NCBI RefSeq assembly: GCF_018991925.1
Contig: NW_024756438.1
Coordinates: 1,301,001 to 1,365,000 of the forward strand
Direction: 5' to 3'
DNA: 64,000 nt
Source: Homarus americanus
Taxonomy: Eukaryota; Arthropoda; Malacostraca; Decapoda; Nephropidae
Positions 1-13,600 of the stretch are shown here, one piece after another; position 1 is the first letter of the stretch, and every line of letters begins with the position of its first letter. The notes beneath the pieces are model-generated. The model did not search any database. It saw only the letters and a list, made by a program, of their open reading frames with translations, and had not been told where the DNA came from. Both the position numbers and the translations under genes were made by a program.

Positions 1-258
1 TCTTGTGTAGCTAAAGATTTATTTTCAATTTAATTAGTCGAGAAACAATTGCACATGCAGCATAACAACCAACATTCTCGGTATATATACATTAACTTTC
101 TCTTACAGTATGATATCTTAAATACAAGTACTGAGAAACTATGGATTTGCAGCTTCAAAACTTGGGGCACTGAAGTGGTGGTGGTCAAATTGTACTACAT
201 CGCTCGTTTGTTTGCTTTTTATTTAAAACTTAGGAGTTCTGTTTTGATTCCTGCTTAG

Positions 259-926
259 GCAATATTGAAAAGCTTCTTCAGATGGGCAGTGGACTAGACT
301 GGAGGAAACTTGCACAGCTTGATAATGTGAGGAAAGGAACATTGACCAGGTATGTAGACGACACAGTACAAAAGTGGAGTTTGTGATCCTGTTGGAACTT
401 ACGTAGATGTGTGCGAGACCATTACACTGCCAAGGAAATGTAATTTTACTGAAATTCTTGGCTTTTTCTCTTAAACAGTGTACATGAAGCATTTCTTGTT
501 ATAGTATTGAAAATAATGGCCTTGTTGGTGATATCTTGGTGGTAAGGAGATTTTAGATTCCTTGTAATGCAAGTGATGTGATTACTTATACTGCATAAAC
601 TAAAACTTCTTAGTAGCAATTTCCATACAGTGCAGAGCAATCTCCACTTGTGATATTCCTGCATGTCATTTGTGTTTTTGACCTATTATGATATAAATTC
701 ATATTTAAATTATGAAAAGCACTGTTTGAGGAATAATTTTGATTCCTGACTAGAGCAATGAGCAATCTTATTCAACAATTGGCATTGTCTCCAAACAGCT
801 TTTGTCTTTTTTAGCTCCTTTCACTGCACTACAGTGCCAGGGGAAAAACACCAAAGACTTCTTTTTGAGGCAGCAGTTGCTGCACATGAAGCCTTTGTGT
901 ATTTACAAGGTCACATTAAATTTTAA
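259..926 (+). CDS. Last two exons of an unrecognised protein-coding gene (5' part outside the window)
   Basis: Two exons fit together. Exon 259-349 follows a pyrimidine-rich acceptor (ctgcttag) and ends at a gtatgt donor. Exon 815-926 follows tctttttttag-like sequence and ends in TAA at 924-926. Exon one ends two bases into a codon and exon two supplies the third, so the frame stays open. The product ends with about 66 residues. It includes GSGLDWRKLAQLDNVRKGTL, then LFEAAVAAHEAFVYLQ and the C-terminus GHIKF. It looks like a compact, mainly helical, charged segment with no membrane stretch. I do not recognise the family and give no function. An AATAAA lies 371 bases after the stop. Exon two could instead end at a weak gtcaca donor at 910 and continue downstream, but the immediate stop plus poly(A) signal makes a terminal exon more likely. 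Upstream exons should lie left of base 1. Confidence 0.5.
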
Positions 927-1296
927 AGAAGCTCAAACTAACATTTTTGTAATTTGTTCTTGAAGTAAGAATTCTGCATTCAGAGGGACAGTGTTGAGAG
1001 GTCTTAGCATACACCAGATTGTTCCACAGTATTTAATTGTATTTCATAGATTTATAACGTCTTGCATGTAAGGTGCTCCTATTTTTATCTCGTCAATTCA
1101 CTTACTAGCATACACAATTATCTATTCATATTTAACCTGAACACTAGTTTTTAATAGTTCCTAAAGTTTTGGCTGTTCTTGCTCCGTTTACCTGTTTATT
1201 TTTCTCCACCACAACTACTGTATATGGAGGTTTAGTTGTAGTTTACCTATTTGGAACTCATAAGTATTTTCAACCAATCGCCTTCTGGAGCCTCGT

Positions 1297-1302
1297 AATA
1301 AA
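1297..1302 (+). promoter_or_regulatory. Poly(A) signal AATAAA for the left-margin gene
   Basis: Canonical AATAAA, 371 bases after the TAA of the left-margin plus-strand gene. It is the first good AATAAA downstream of that stop, so it probably sets the 3' end. Confidence 0.4.
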
Positions 1303-2256
1303 TCTTTAGAAATTTCCTTAGCATGAAAGTGAAATGTGTATCATTGATACTTTACCTGGTTTATCAAACCTGTTATCCTTTCTTAAAATTTTCTTGCCTC
1401 TGCATTGTAACATTCTGTTACATCTTATGCTTGGACATTAATAAGGCACTAAAAATTTTTCTGGCAACTCTAAAGACATCTATACACCCTTTTGCCTCAA
1501 CACCATCATTGACTGTCACCAGTTATGGTTGACTCACTTTACCAAGCTTCTTACACTTGGTGGCCTTGTACTTCCTGTAGCATAATGCTGTCCTCAGAGC
1601 ATTTTGTGTATTTTTCTGCTATTGGTCAGTTTCACTAACCTTTTGCATTTAATAGCTTATGGTTTACAGTATGTGCATGGGAGGAAGAATATTATTTACA
1701 GTGGTCTCCCCATTAGTTGGAATCACCAGAACTCTTCAATGGCTGGAATTTTCCGGAAAGGTTTAATCAATTCCAGGTTTGAGAAGCAGTCATCTCGTAA
1801 CCCGGAAATCTCTCAAACCCAGGAGAGCTCTGCCCCAATTATTCCAGCTAATGTGGAGATTACTTGTGAAAATGTTGGAAAGAGAAAATAATACAAGCAC
1901 TCGCATACTATTCCTGTGGTTTTGGGTCATTCATATTAATTTTGTACTGTATTTACATGTTCAATTTATATTTAACCCCAAAGGGGTATAGGTACTTGCT
2001 GACAAACTCTATACAACAAATCATTTAAAATTTGTATTATTTGTTAACTCGAAGAGGGTCACTGGTCAAAGTCAAGAAAATTCGTTTTTTCGCTTGTCAT
2101 TGCTTTTTATCCTGACCATTCCAGACAACACTACAGTTTTTCAGAGGTTTGGTTAAAAATATTTCCTTAACTAGATCTACTTTTCAGGGCTGCTACAGGA
2201 CGGTCCCTCCTCTGCTGCTACAAGGCATAGAAAGCTTACATATGAACTGAAAAGTT
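1303..2256. other. Convergent intergenic stretch between the left-margin gene and NDUFA9
   Basis: AT-rich sequence between two converging genes. A plus-strand open frame through 1672-1891 ends in a polar, Ser/Gln/Glu-rich peptide, but no good splice junction joins it in phase to the upstream exons and no domain is recognisable. I do not call it a gene. Nothing else is seen here. Confidence 0.4.
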
Positions 2257-2262
2257 TTTATT
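2257..2262 (-). promoter_or_regulatory. Poly(A) signal for NDUFA9
   Basis: TTTATT on the plus strand reads AATAAA on the minus strand, about 280 bases past the NDUFA9 stop codon (complement of 2540-2542). It would give a compact 3' UTR. Confidence 0.45.
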
Positions 2263-2539
2263 ATATATACCTACATCAGCTGAATTGCATAAAATTCATG
2301 TACAGTACTATTTACAATATCATAAATTACCTATGTTAATATTTTCAAATTTAACTATCAATAAATGTAGATTTTTGTTTTGACATTAACTTGGATTGTA
2401 TTCATTAACACTACCTATGGTTTATATAAAAAGAAAGGTCACAAATGCCATATGATGCAACACATTCTATTTACATTAAGGAGTAACAAAAGTCATTTAT
2501 CAACTACCACGAGTTAAGTCTTAAAAGTGAAAAAATCCT

Positions 2540-5500
2540 TCAGTTTGCTACAATGTATTTTGGAGGTTTTGGGGGTTCAAATTCACCAAGTTCTTCATCA
2601 TAGGAGCTGCCGGCTCTGAATGGTCTAAGTTCCCAGTCTATACGATCCTCCATCTTTGTAAGTGTGACTCCCAGGTCCTCTAGAGTGGGAAGACCCGTTG
2701 TTACATCAGATACTCCTTCCTGGGGGGACCAAGCAGAAAGTATTAAATGAGTTTCACACAATTTTAAAGCCAATACTTTGCCCAAATTTGCATAAAAAAT
2801 GTCATAGCTGTGTTGAAAGCGTGTACTACAGTTATGAAATTTTACTCCCCATATAGTTGAAGTGGTCTCGACCTGACAGAAAATGCAAATAAGATTATTA
2901 CCGAGGTATAAAAAAAATTTATATAGTACCAACATACATGGATGCAAAAAGCCAAACATGTGCAAACACACACACAGTAAGTCAAAATATTCATTAGAAA
3001 GAAATGCATTCTTACCCTCTCTACTTTATCCCTGGTGAGGGTATTGACTGGCCACGATGGAAGGAACTCTGTCATGCGTGCCTTCACTTGAAAGACTAAG
3101 TCCCACTTCATGTCGTAGGTCATGTAGCCAAAGTCTTTTCGCATGACACGGTGGAACCAGTCGACCAGCTCAACAAGTTCGTATCTACGAGGTCTGCAAA
3201 ATTTTCACATTACCAATTTAGTCGCTATAATGGCAACAGATTTCTCAAGCAATATATTTACATACACACTAATACTACATCTACAAGCCTCTTAACATTA
3301 ATCCAAGGGTCTTAATAGTCTCTTCCATGACAATTTATTACAACACAAGTAACTGCGAGTGTTAACACCCAAGAGTGTGCACCCCACCAGAGGTGCTGTC
3401 AACACAAATGTTAATAGGGAATTTGCCAAGTGGGGTCTCGTCCCAGAAACTCTTTGCATGTAGTAACAATCAGTTTGAGGGAAGACATTAGATGAATGCA
3501 TTCTGCTCAATATATTGCAGAACTACCCATATATCCACTCACCCAACAGCCTCGTAAATTTTGCCAGCAGTTTCAGGATCATTCACGGCATTGATGATAC
3601 CCTGTGCAATATCCCCAACATAAACTGGCTGCTTCCAAACATCCTTGCCAGCCTTGGGCAGTGGCATGATACGGCCTTGATGTCGCCATAATCCAGCATA
3701 ATACCTTTATAAAAGTAGAGGTTGACACATTTTAATATGTGTACAGTATATACAGTACTGTAATAATAAAATATAAATTTGGTACAATATTTTTGTAAGT
3801 TAAGCTCTAAATTATAATACAGTAGTTAGGTACTACATAGCAGTATTTCTAACCTTAAGAACCGATCTTCTTGGCCATACACATCACTAGGGCGGAAAAC
3901 AGTAGCTTCTGGGAAAGCATCCAACACAGCCTGCTCGCCGAGACCTTTAGTTTTCAAGAACTTTGAGCCACCTTTCATCAAGAAACCCTGGTGAAGAAAA
4001 TTCATATTTTGTCAATACAGCAACAATCGTTCACCAGATGTGTACATATAATATAATTAACTAAATCTATAAGAAACAAATTGTGTAAAATATGTTTGCA
4101 GGAATAGTTTTCTTTGATTTAAAACTTCTCTAGAAAGTGAATTCTGGGCTCCTGATTACAACTGGTTTGGACAAAGACCTTGATGTGTTAAAATTTTCCT
4201 CCAGGTAATAAAACAGCTGTCACTTCCATGAGGACCATGTTGTATCAGTGCTGGTTGTTTCTCAGTGTTCACCTCACAGTTGCCTGCCTGCCACACCATA
4301 AAGCTTCCCACAGGTAATTCAAACAATGTTATTTTGTCCCGTTTAACCTCATTGTTTCATTAATTTAAATTTTGTGATCTCTTCTTACCCTCCTCCCACT
4401 TCCATTCTCTCCATCTAGTTACCTTGTCCCTCTTATCTTCTTCAATCCTCCCCCCTCATCACTTTATTCTCTGCTTCCCACCCACGTCTTTTTCCTTCCT
4501 TCTTTAATCCTGCTCTCCTTGTGTGATCAAAATTCAGTCTTTCCACAGTTGATTATTTCCTAATCCCAATAGCAATATGAATAATCTTATACATGAAATT
4601 ACAGTAAATAGATCTCTAAAATACTTGAAAAATATTTAAATTTTTACACTATCACAGAATAAAAAAACAAAACAATGAAGACAGTGATTATGATGACTGA
4701 ATATAAAGCTACTTCAGACAATGACACTTGTTTTTTAATCCTTACCTCATGCTCAACATTGGAGTTTAGTGCAGACAAGTGGATGAACCTCTCGACCCCC
4801 ATCTCCTTACTGATTTGGGCTAAGCGTTGAGCACCTTCCACATTAACCTATTCAATAAAATTCTTTAATATACATACCAGTAATCACACAGGTTTTAGCT
4901 TACTGAAAAAAGACGATGTTCTGGTCTTGAAATTCTTAGACTGCATTTGTTGATAGGGAGTTATACCCGAGCTAAATAATAGACACTGATTAGCCTTCCC
5001 AGCTCCCCAATAATCCTTCCATGTACTGTTCTCTCCCTAATTTAATTCTGCATCATATCACTTTTTTAGTTTTATGCAATGCCATAGATTAGACTAAGTA
5101 TTTCAAAGATAACAAGGTTTAATTGTTTAAAATATACCATACAGTGATGAAATTTTTTTTGTGAACTTTGAGACATCACACGACTTACTTGTTCAAAGGA
5201 AAAATTCATGGTTTCCCAATCTCGTCCAACTAAATTTATGACAATATTGGAATGCTTGACGGCCTTTCGTATGGCATCTTCATCACACAGGTGGTAAGGC
5301 ATGAAGAGCACCTGGCCCAAGTCCCCCACCAGCTTCAGCCGCAGCACATCATAGTGGTCGCCACGGTAGGGGATAATAATCTTGGGAGAAACGAGAGTAA
5401 AATTTAGACAACCTAAGCCACAGAAACCACCTGTTTTTACCCGACGTCTCTGAGCTTTTTAAGGCTAAACTATGGTGGCTTATAAATGCATCTAAGCAGA

Positions 5501-6624
5501 GAGCATCATATATCAATTATGAGCCTGAAAGCATAAGCGATCTGAGAGTTGATGCACACAATAAATGTGAACGTTTTTTAAGATGTTTATTTAATTTTTC
5601 CCACAAAATAACCAGAGCAAGCAAATTATTTAAAAAATTTGTCGGGGCAAGTAAATTATAAGTCACTTGTCCAGGACATGTAAATTGTTCCACACACTTT
5701 ACAAAGCCTGACACAGAAACATTCCACAAGACTGAGGATGTGGCATATGGGAGTCTTACCTGTGTTCCAGTCTTCCCAAGGCGGTTGCACACATAGCGTC
5801 CTAGAAAGCCTGAAGCACCAAATACAGTTGCCACATTACCAGAGAAGGAAGAACGTCCTCCACGCCCTCTCTTAACAGCAGAGAGGTTGGGATTGGTCAA
5901 GAATCTTGCATCAGATGATGAGTAGCGCTGCTGTACTGCAGATAAAGCTCCGGCCCGCACACCAAGACCACATCCTAGAAGAATATTAATTACGGCTCAG
6001 CTTCGCCTCCAATAACTGGAAACATTCTAACAGTTTCTTGTGATATAACTGGATGTATTGCCTTTATCTGGGTATTACTCAACATACACCAGCTTATGAG
6101 CCTAAATGGTAACCCAGCGTCTGCAGAATAAATACATAATAGATGAGAAAAATGACCCGATTGTTAGGAATTTTATTCCACATTTCCCCTCTGCTTCGAA
6201 GTCCTTGCCTACCTTTGGTGTGACCAAAATTGACAGGAAAGGAAGTGTCATACCTACTTAATTAAAAATTTCCCCAAACTCAGTAATCACCAATGTAATA
6301 AGCATGAAAAACTGCATTATTTTTCATGCCGAAATTGTTTGCCGGTGTTTCCAGAATAACTTTACCGTTTATTCATCACCACTGATATAAATGTTGTTAC
6401 ACGGTTACTAATAATGAAAGCCGGGATTGTGTACCAAAATCAGCTGATGAGACAAAATTTGTAAACAATGATGGTTTAAAGAGGACAAGTGATCATATCA
6501 CATATTTCACACATTATATAAATCTAGTTAATATAACAATGAAAGCAAATGATCTATATGAGTACTAAGGGAACAGCATAGTGTTAATCCTACCCATCCA
6601 TATAATGTTTTTCTGCAGAGCCAT
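2540..6624 (-). CDS. NDUFA9: NADH dehydrogenase [ubiquinone] 1 alpha subcomplex subunit 9, mitochondrial (8 coding exons)
   Basis: Accessory subunit of respiratory complex I on the mitochondrial matrix side, an atypical short-chain dehydrogenase-fold protein that binds NADPH structurally. Coding exons, 5' to 3' on the minus strand: 6624-6594, 5974-5760, 5380-5189, 4847-4746, 3987-3854, 3704-3543, 3193-3016, 2719-2540. All introns are GT-AG and all phases match, giving 397 aa (human about 377). The ATG at 6624 opens a short exon ([11 protein letters not shown]) joined to an Arg/Ser-rich, acid-poor stretch, as expected of a matrix-targeting presequence. The nucleotide-binding loop GASGFLG is at residues 63-69, followed by [18 protein letters not shown]. 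The family signature [20 protein letters not shown] comes in exon 5, and EDRFLR closes that exon. As in the family, no classical YxxxK catalytic pair is evident. Exon 8 ends KPPKYIVAN. The gene is head to head with CNPPD1. Confidence 0.96.
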
Positions 6625-7661
6625 CACGACCGTCCTGCAGCCTCCTGGCGGCCTTCCTTGAACCAAGAAACATTTACATCAAATACAACTTTATATGAAG
6701 CTGTTTGACGTATGTTTAAATATATAACTTTACTGCTTAATTTAAAATATTACATATGGGTGGAATTTTAATATATTTATGTAGAAATTAACTGGTAGAT
6801 AGAAAATTCGGATCTAATTCAGAATTCGGCTTTAGATTTAAGATATTTCCTAAGATTTTCCTCTTTTTTTCTCAGTAAATAGTTTTGCTTTTTTTTTAGT
6901 AAAGTTTTGAGGTCACCATGATAAGAAGGATATGTTTAAAACTGCCTGAGGATACATTCCTTTAATAAATTAAGCCTGGATTTAACTTTTTTGCTCCTAA
7001 ACATTGTGTTTGTTTATAGACATTAAAATATTAACTAAGATAAAGAAAACTAGTATTCAAAGACCTTCAAGGTTAATGATAATATTTTTTTAAATATTAG
7101 GATAATATGTCGGCTGTATGTGTCCGGAATAATTGTAATATTAAAAATCAGAAAAAATCAGTTTAATCTGAATTTAGATGTTTTATCTGAGTGAGCTGCA
7201 CAACACACCTTACTTCACGTTATCAGGAAATTGGAACTCAAGATACATAATACTTATGTTTTATCATCAATGCGCATTAAATAATGTATTAAACTCACTG
7301 AAAGTGTATTGTATTTAAATTAAATTCAAAAGGTAAATAGCATATAATGTTACATGTTATACAAGATTTACGAGTGCAGCTGTTGTGATGGGAGTATTAG
7401 TATTTTTTCACCCATTGACCATTAGACTAACAATTTAGAATGAATTTAATGCTACCATTATATTGTTATACAACTTTAAAACGTACTGATATATTTTGTG
7501 ATGAAATTTCGAATTAGAAAGTGAACAAAATTACATATTATGAGGTCTTGAAAAGAAATAAAAATATTCATCCACTCTATTTAACTATGTAACACGAGTA
7601 ATTGTATTTGTCTATATGTTGTTATTTTACGAGTAAGAAATTTATAGATGGAGCTGAAGGA
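6625..7661. promoter_or_regulatory. Divergent intergenic region between NDUFA9 and CNPPD1
   Basis: About 1.04 kb separates the NDUFA9 ATG (minus) from the CNPPD1 ATG (plus), so both promoters and 5' UTRs should lie here. The stretch is AT-rich, without a CpG-rich core or a convincing TATA box. A short sequence just upstream of NDUFA9 (6625-6665) is more GC-rich and probably belongs to its 5' UTR. No ORF or repeat of note is seen. Confidence 0.5.
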
Positions 7662-10600
7662 ATGTTGAGTGAGGTAAACAGTGCGAGTGTGAGCACCCCG
7701 AGACGGATAAATGCGCAGGGTGGGGAAGGCATCATGAAGACACCTAAAACACCGGATAAACTAAGCTCTTCTCAATTTTCAAAGGTAACTTACTAATAGT
7801 TCTCTGTACGAAGGCAGCATACATGTCGTAGATAATTAATTAGCATCTAAAGACTGTGTGTTGTAGTTGTGTGTACATCTCCACCCGTTACTCCGCATGG
7901 CCAGAGAAACTTACACCAAACAATGAAATAAACACATCCTTGGGTTGTTTGGGGTAGGTTATACACTAATGTCAAAGAATTTTAGTATATTTATGTCTTA
8001 TGTATGTTAGAATGAGCAATTGTATGGTAACTCTCTGTTTGGTGATCATCTGCATGTAGAAGACTTACATAAGGTATTGCTGACTGTGATGGTAATGTAG
8101 GACTTCTTTTTATCAGTTTAAGTCATTATTGTAGTATGAAGGTTATTTAGCACTTCTGAGACTCAATTTACAGTATTGTATTAATTATATTCAGTGTAGC
8201 ACATAACACGACAGGTACAGTATAAAAAACCAGTACAGGTTGTGAAAGACTACAAGACGATGTACAGTAATGAAACCTTAATTCATACTTGTGGACTATG
8301 ATGCCAATGAGAAACAGTTGAGTAATTAAAAAAAAACGAAAATAATAAAATAAAATTATAAATGTGAGGCTCATTTTTATTATCTTAAATTTTATTATGA
8401 AATTGCCTAAATATTCTTACTACTGTTTGTATTACAATTGACACACAAACTGTATTAGTCTGTCCTAGAATATTTGGTAATATTGCAGTTTACAGCAACC
8501 ACAGAATTCCGGAAATTCACAACACTCAATCGATAGAACTATTTTTTCTATGATCATTTTCTTATGTTACACTAATGTCACAAATTGATACTAAGGAAGT
8601 TATTGAATTTTAAAAAGAGTAAAATCAGAGCACCTGTTGCCCCTAGGCTGTTGCTCAAATTGTGTGTTCGTACGTTTGCTTACCTTCCGCGTATGTGCCG
8701 GGGCCGGCTGCCAATCAAATTGGGGGGGGGGAACAGCCAGTCAAATCTAGGTGGGGGGGGGCGCAGCCAATCAAATCCAATAAAAAATCTCAACATTTGA
8801 TTCAACCAATTAGCATTCAATATTTGGCGGGGGTGCTAGGGTGTGGGAGCGGGACATTTTTAATCAGTTGCAACATGGAGCCATTATGTGCTGGGTGCGA
8901 TTTTGATTATTGGAAGTTTATTGTATTATTTCATTCTAAAAAGAAGGAAATTTTAGAGAACAGGAACCCACGATGCATTGTTTCCTGACTCGGAGTAAGG
9001 CAAGAAATACTGTAACGGCTATTTATATTCTCGTGGAGGCTGACCACACAACTCTAGGGTTATTACAGGGTCGGAGCCCCTGGCTAGGGATTTAAGTAAG
9101 ATTTAGTTTGGTTATATGGTATAAGTTAGCAAGCACAGAGTACCGGGAATTCAGAACACGCAATCGATAGAACTATTATGGAGGGGGGGGGGCTAATTTC
9201 AAAACGAGTGATTTGTGATAAAAACGAATGTCAGATTTGTGCCAGTTGCATAAAAAAACATCAGAATTTTTTTTATCAGATTCTTTGGTTGCCTTAATCT
9301 GCAATTTTACCGAATATTTATTCAAACTTGTGTTTTCAGTGGACAGTAATACAGTACTGTAGTTTGATTTCTTTTGCACCATAACTACTGTATTGTAATT
9401 ATTTTTTCTATAATAGATAAGCTGATTGTTACATTGATTATTTTATATTATGTTAAATTGTTTATTTTCAAATGAAATGCTGTTGTGGTCACGGCCGAGA
9501 CGCATTAGTGTTGTCTTGCTCCAAATTATGTCAAGGATTATACTTAGTATTTCTCAAAAGCTTGGGTTGAATTATAGGTTAATTTAACAATGAGTATTGT
9601 TGTGATGATGGCTGGGCTGGCAGGACCATATGGTCCAGGCTGTATCTCACAACAACAATAACACTGACCTGCAAGACCAAGAAAGTTTTTTGAATTTTTA
9701 ATATTTTTTACAAGATTTGTGTTGTTATTCGGACGTGTTGTTACCCAGGTGTCCAGAACTCAGGGTGTTTACTGTACTTGCTATAATCCTCAACAAAATT
9801 TGTAGCAAGACAACAGATTCACACCAATGTATTGTGGCCATGACCTCCACTACAAGAGCTGATGCTATGAACGGTGTTGCCAACTCTGAACGGAATTCTT
9901 GCTAGTTACCAACTCCTTTGAGGAATAAGATGAAATAATATATACTGTACTAATATATGTGAGGTATAAAACAATTCTAAGCCGCACTTACCCAGTTGAA
10001 TTTTTTACTTTTGTCTCTTGGTCATAAAATGTGTCGTAACAGATGTGTTTACAGTTTAGTATAGACTAGAATATCACCTCAATCCTCAGTCAGTTATCAG
10101 AATATATTTACAGTGGCTTATTAAAATTACAGTACAATACCCCATTTCTTATTTGATAATATAATTTTCATCGGTCCTCATATTTTCCAAGTACGGTGCA
10201 GTATAGTGTTCCACAGCCTCACAGTCAGGTATTACCCCTCACTAGTGCTGGTGTTGTTGATGTGTTATCACATTTCCTGTCCCAAATACAGTACATCCTG
10301 TCTTACAGTGTGACAAGTGGACCAAAAAGTTGGATTTTAAAGCTTGTGTTCATGGTGTGTTGAACAGCTGTCATTGGTTGTAAAGATGAATATTAAATTG
10401 TGTCTAAGATTACACAACATTATTTACGCTCATATTTATTGTCACTTTTCACAGTTCCTGCCAGAGTATGTGGAATATGCGGAGCGCATCCGTAAATCAC
10501 TCTACTATGGCCGACTACCAGCAACAGACCGTCCCTCATTGCCCTTCACAAGTTAGTATATTTGGCTTTTTTGTTTCACAGAATCATTTGTTGGTTTAAT

Positions 10601-13600
10601 GATCTCATAGATTCCTTATTGTTATCTTTCAAAAAAGGTAATTTCTTTTTCATATTTTTCATCATTTATAGTACCGGGTACGTAAACAACTTTAACCAGA
10701 ATACTTCATGAATTTGTGTAGTGCATTACTGTGCTGGACTCATTATCAGTTGAAGCTTTAAGTTGTGATGTACAGTATATATTACATAACTAACAGGGTT
10801 TGGATTTTTACATGTACAGGGGGGAGTACAGCACAGTTTTGCAACAATCCATAAAGTGTTTTAAATTTCAGGACAAAGAAATTTACACTATCTTGTGGTT
10901 AGGTACAGTATTTAGTGACATACTGTACATTGTGTCTTTGGAGTCAAGTTATGGTACAATATTAAGTTTTGATAACTACTCTAATATGTACAATTTGTCC
11001 ATACCAGGCTTGTCTGTCGAAAGGTTCAGTGAACTGTGCCGTCAAGATGGGCTGGAAAAACTGGACTTACGATATGCTTCCTCCATGTGTTATGATGCTT
11101 GTGTGACTCCATGCTCGCTCATTCTTGCGTTGATGTACCTGGACCGCCTGCGCTCTCACAACCCGGAGTATTTAGCCAATACCTCGCCATCTCAAGTCTT
11201 CCTGGTCGCTATGGTAAGTCACAGGGCTTTAAGTTCTCCCGAGTCGCCATATAAGTCAAAGGCTCAGTAAGCTTTTTTATGTCTATGTTACAATGGTCAG
11301 TCTCTAGTCGTACAAAATCTCAGTCTTCATGATTTTAAGTAAAATATTAGTCTCAGAAAATTTAATAGCTTGTTAGTACAGTTTAATTCTATACTGTACA
11401 TCTAAAGCAATCAACACACTATTACTGTACCAATGTTGATATTGATCATTTGTCAACGTTTGCCACTCTTGCTTCATTTTTTGGAAGTAACTGTACTGTA
11501 TAGAGTAAAAGAATATAAAGATGGTGTTTTGCTTTCAACACTGCAGGATGTGGAGATAGTCAGTACCAAATACTGTATGTGAGTATTATTTGTGTTCCTC
11601 CTCAAATTATTGGAAAGGCCGATGTGAGGAGCTTGAATAGAATGTATGCTGTCAAAACTACCAATCATCTCAAGTGTTCAGTAGAAAATAATGACTTTTT
11701 TAGGTGGTGGCAAGCAAATACCTGTATGATGATGGAGAGGAAGATGAGGTGTTTAACGATGAATGGGCCACGTCTGCTGCGATCTCTCTTAGTGACCTCA
11801 ACCAAGCAGAGAAAGAGTTCCTAGTTGCCATTGTAAGTATTTCTCTTCAGATAGCAAACACTTCCAGAAGCATTTACGGTAATACAGATTTTTTATGACC
11901 ATTAACTTTTACAGTTCCTACCTCTCTTGCTTGTTATGTACTGCATAATGATCAGCTTCCTCCAACATCATGAACAATTTGTGCTTTCTGTTAATATTCA
12001 GTATAGACTTTTTCTCGAAGGTTTGTTTTATTAATCATTGTTTTCTTATTTAACACTAAAAATCCAAGGTGGGGTGTTTTAATGTTTAGCTAAAGTACCT
12101 ATCATCACCTGGACTGGCTAACCTTGAGGACACTAAGAAAATCCCTAACTGTTGCACTTTTGTTTGTCAATGAAGTATCTTAATCCACATATTAACTTGA
12201 GTAACTGATATTGAATTTTCTGTGATTGTTTTGTTGCTTACAAAGATTGGATACAAATATACTTATTTGAAATATAAGTTCGTTACCTTTATCACACGGG
12301 TAGAATTTTTTTTGCATGTTTCATATTACACTGTACATGTATGTATATAATGATTTTGGATTTTTTATTCACCTATGTAAAACACTGAATTAATTAGAGA
12401 AATTATACTGTTTTCATTGCTCCTGCTTGATCATTGATAACTTGACTTGCATTTCTCTTCAGGATTGGAACCTTTTTGTTGATGCAGATTCATTCCTGTG
12501 TGCATTTAAACGTGTTGAGGGTGAGGTAGCATGGCGTGAGGGAGAAAGACGAGGTTACTTCACATATTCGGATCTGCTGTCACTGACCCAGTCGCTTCCT
12601 GCCTCCTGCACTCCTCTTTTGAACTTGGTTAGTGCTCTCAAAGTGTACCAGTCTCTTACTTAATCCAGGCTAAATAAATAACTGTCTTATGACTCACCAA
12701 GGAGATTATGATAATTGTGTATCACTGCATAGAATTTCCCTTCACTTCCTAACATTCAATGTGTTGTATACCTGTACTTGATAAATGATGATTTAATAAA
12801 TTCCATTAATTTGACTAACACTGTACAGTACATTTGAGAAGGAAGTGGATTGTGTAGTCCAATGTTTTTTTTTTAGTATGTGAGGAGCTATTTACGGGGA
12901 TTCTTAGAGCAGTATAACACCCACCCACCTCCTGAATGTATTTGCAGATGAGTCACGTGTTTGCTGTTTGCATGGTTGGATACACTGCTGCTGTTGTGAG
13001 TATTGTTGCAGGTACAATTTTGGCCCAAGAATGTAGTCAGCACATGGCAACAATGATGAATCACTTGACATATGATGTATCGTCATCCAATGAGACTGTG
13101 ACTCCATACCTGAAGGATGTGACAGAGTTGGGTCATTCAGTTCAAGTGGCAGACTCCCTAAGCTTCATGACAGGTTGGTTGATTTCATATATATTAAATT
13201 GTACTGAAAATAATGGGCATTTTTCCTTTACCCGGTCTCCTTTTTCTCACCGTTTTCCTTTCACTTTTGTTTAGGGAAATAGTTTGAGAAGCATTGCTGG
13301 AGATGGAATAATTGATATCAGTTGAGAATGAGAGTTCAAGACAGTCTCTGAGGGTATAAAAAACACACTGTCTCTCTTTTCAAGAATAATACATTGATTA
13401 GCTTATCCCTTTTAACCTTTAAACTCTTTAATAATGAATGTAATATTCTTACAGGGGATATAGTATTTTTATTCTCAATTGCAGGAAATATGGAAACTAG
13501 TTTGGATGATGATGAAGAGAGGAATATGAGCCTGTCAGGTCTCCCCTCCCGGGCTATTACAACACTGACCACATCCATCTTACTGGCCATGTCTTCACCG

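Noticed and set aside
49..258. Plus-strand frame upstream of the 259 exon, considered as an earlier exon
   Set aside because: It includes the intron's acceptor region and no donor/acceptor pair gives a consistent phase.
1604..1891. Plus-strand frame ending in a polar peptide, considered as a further exon of the left-margin gene
   Set aside because: No acceptor joins it in phase to the 815-909 segment, which already ends in a stop.
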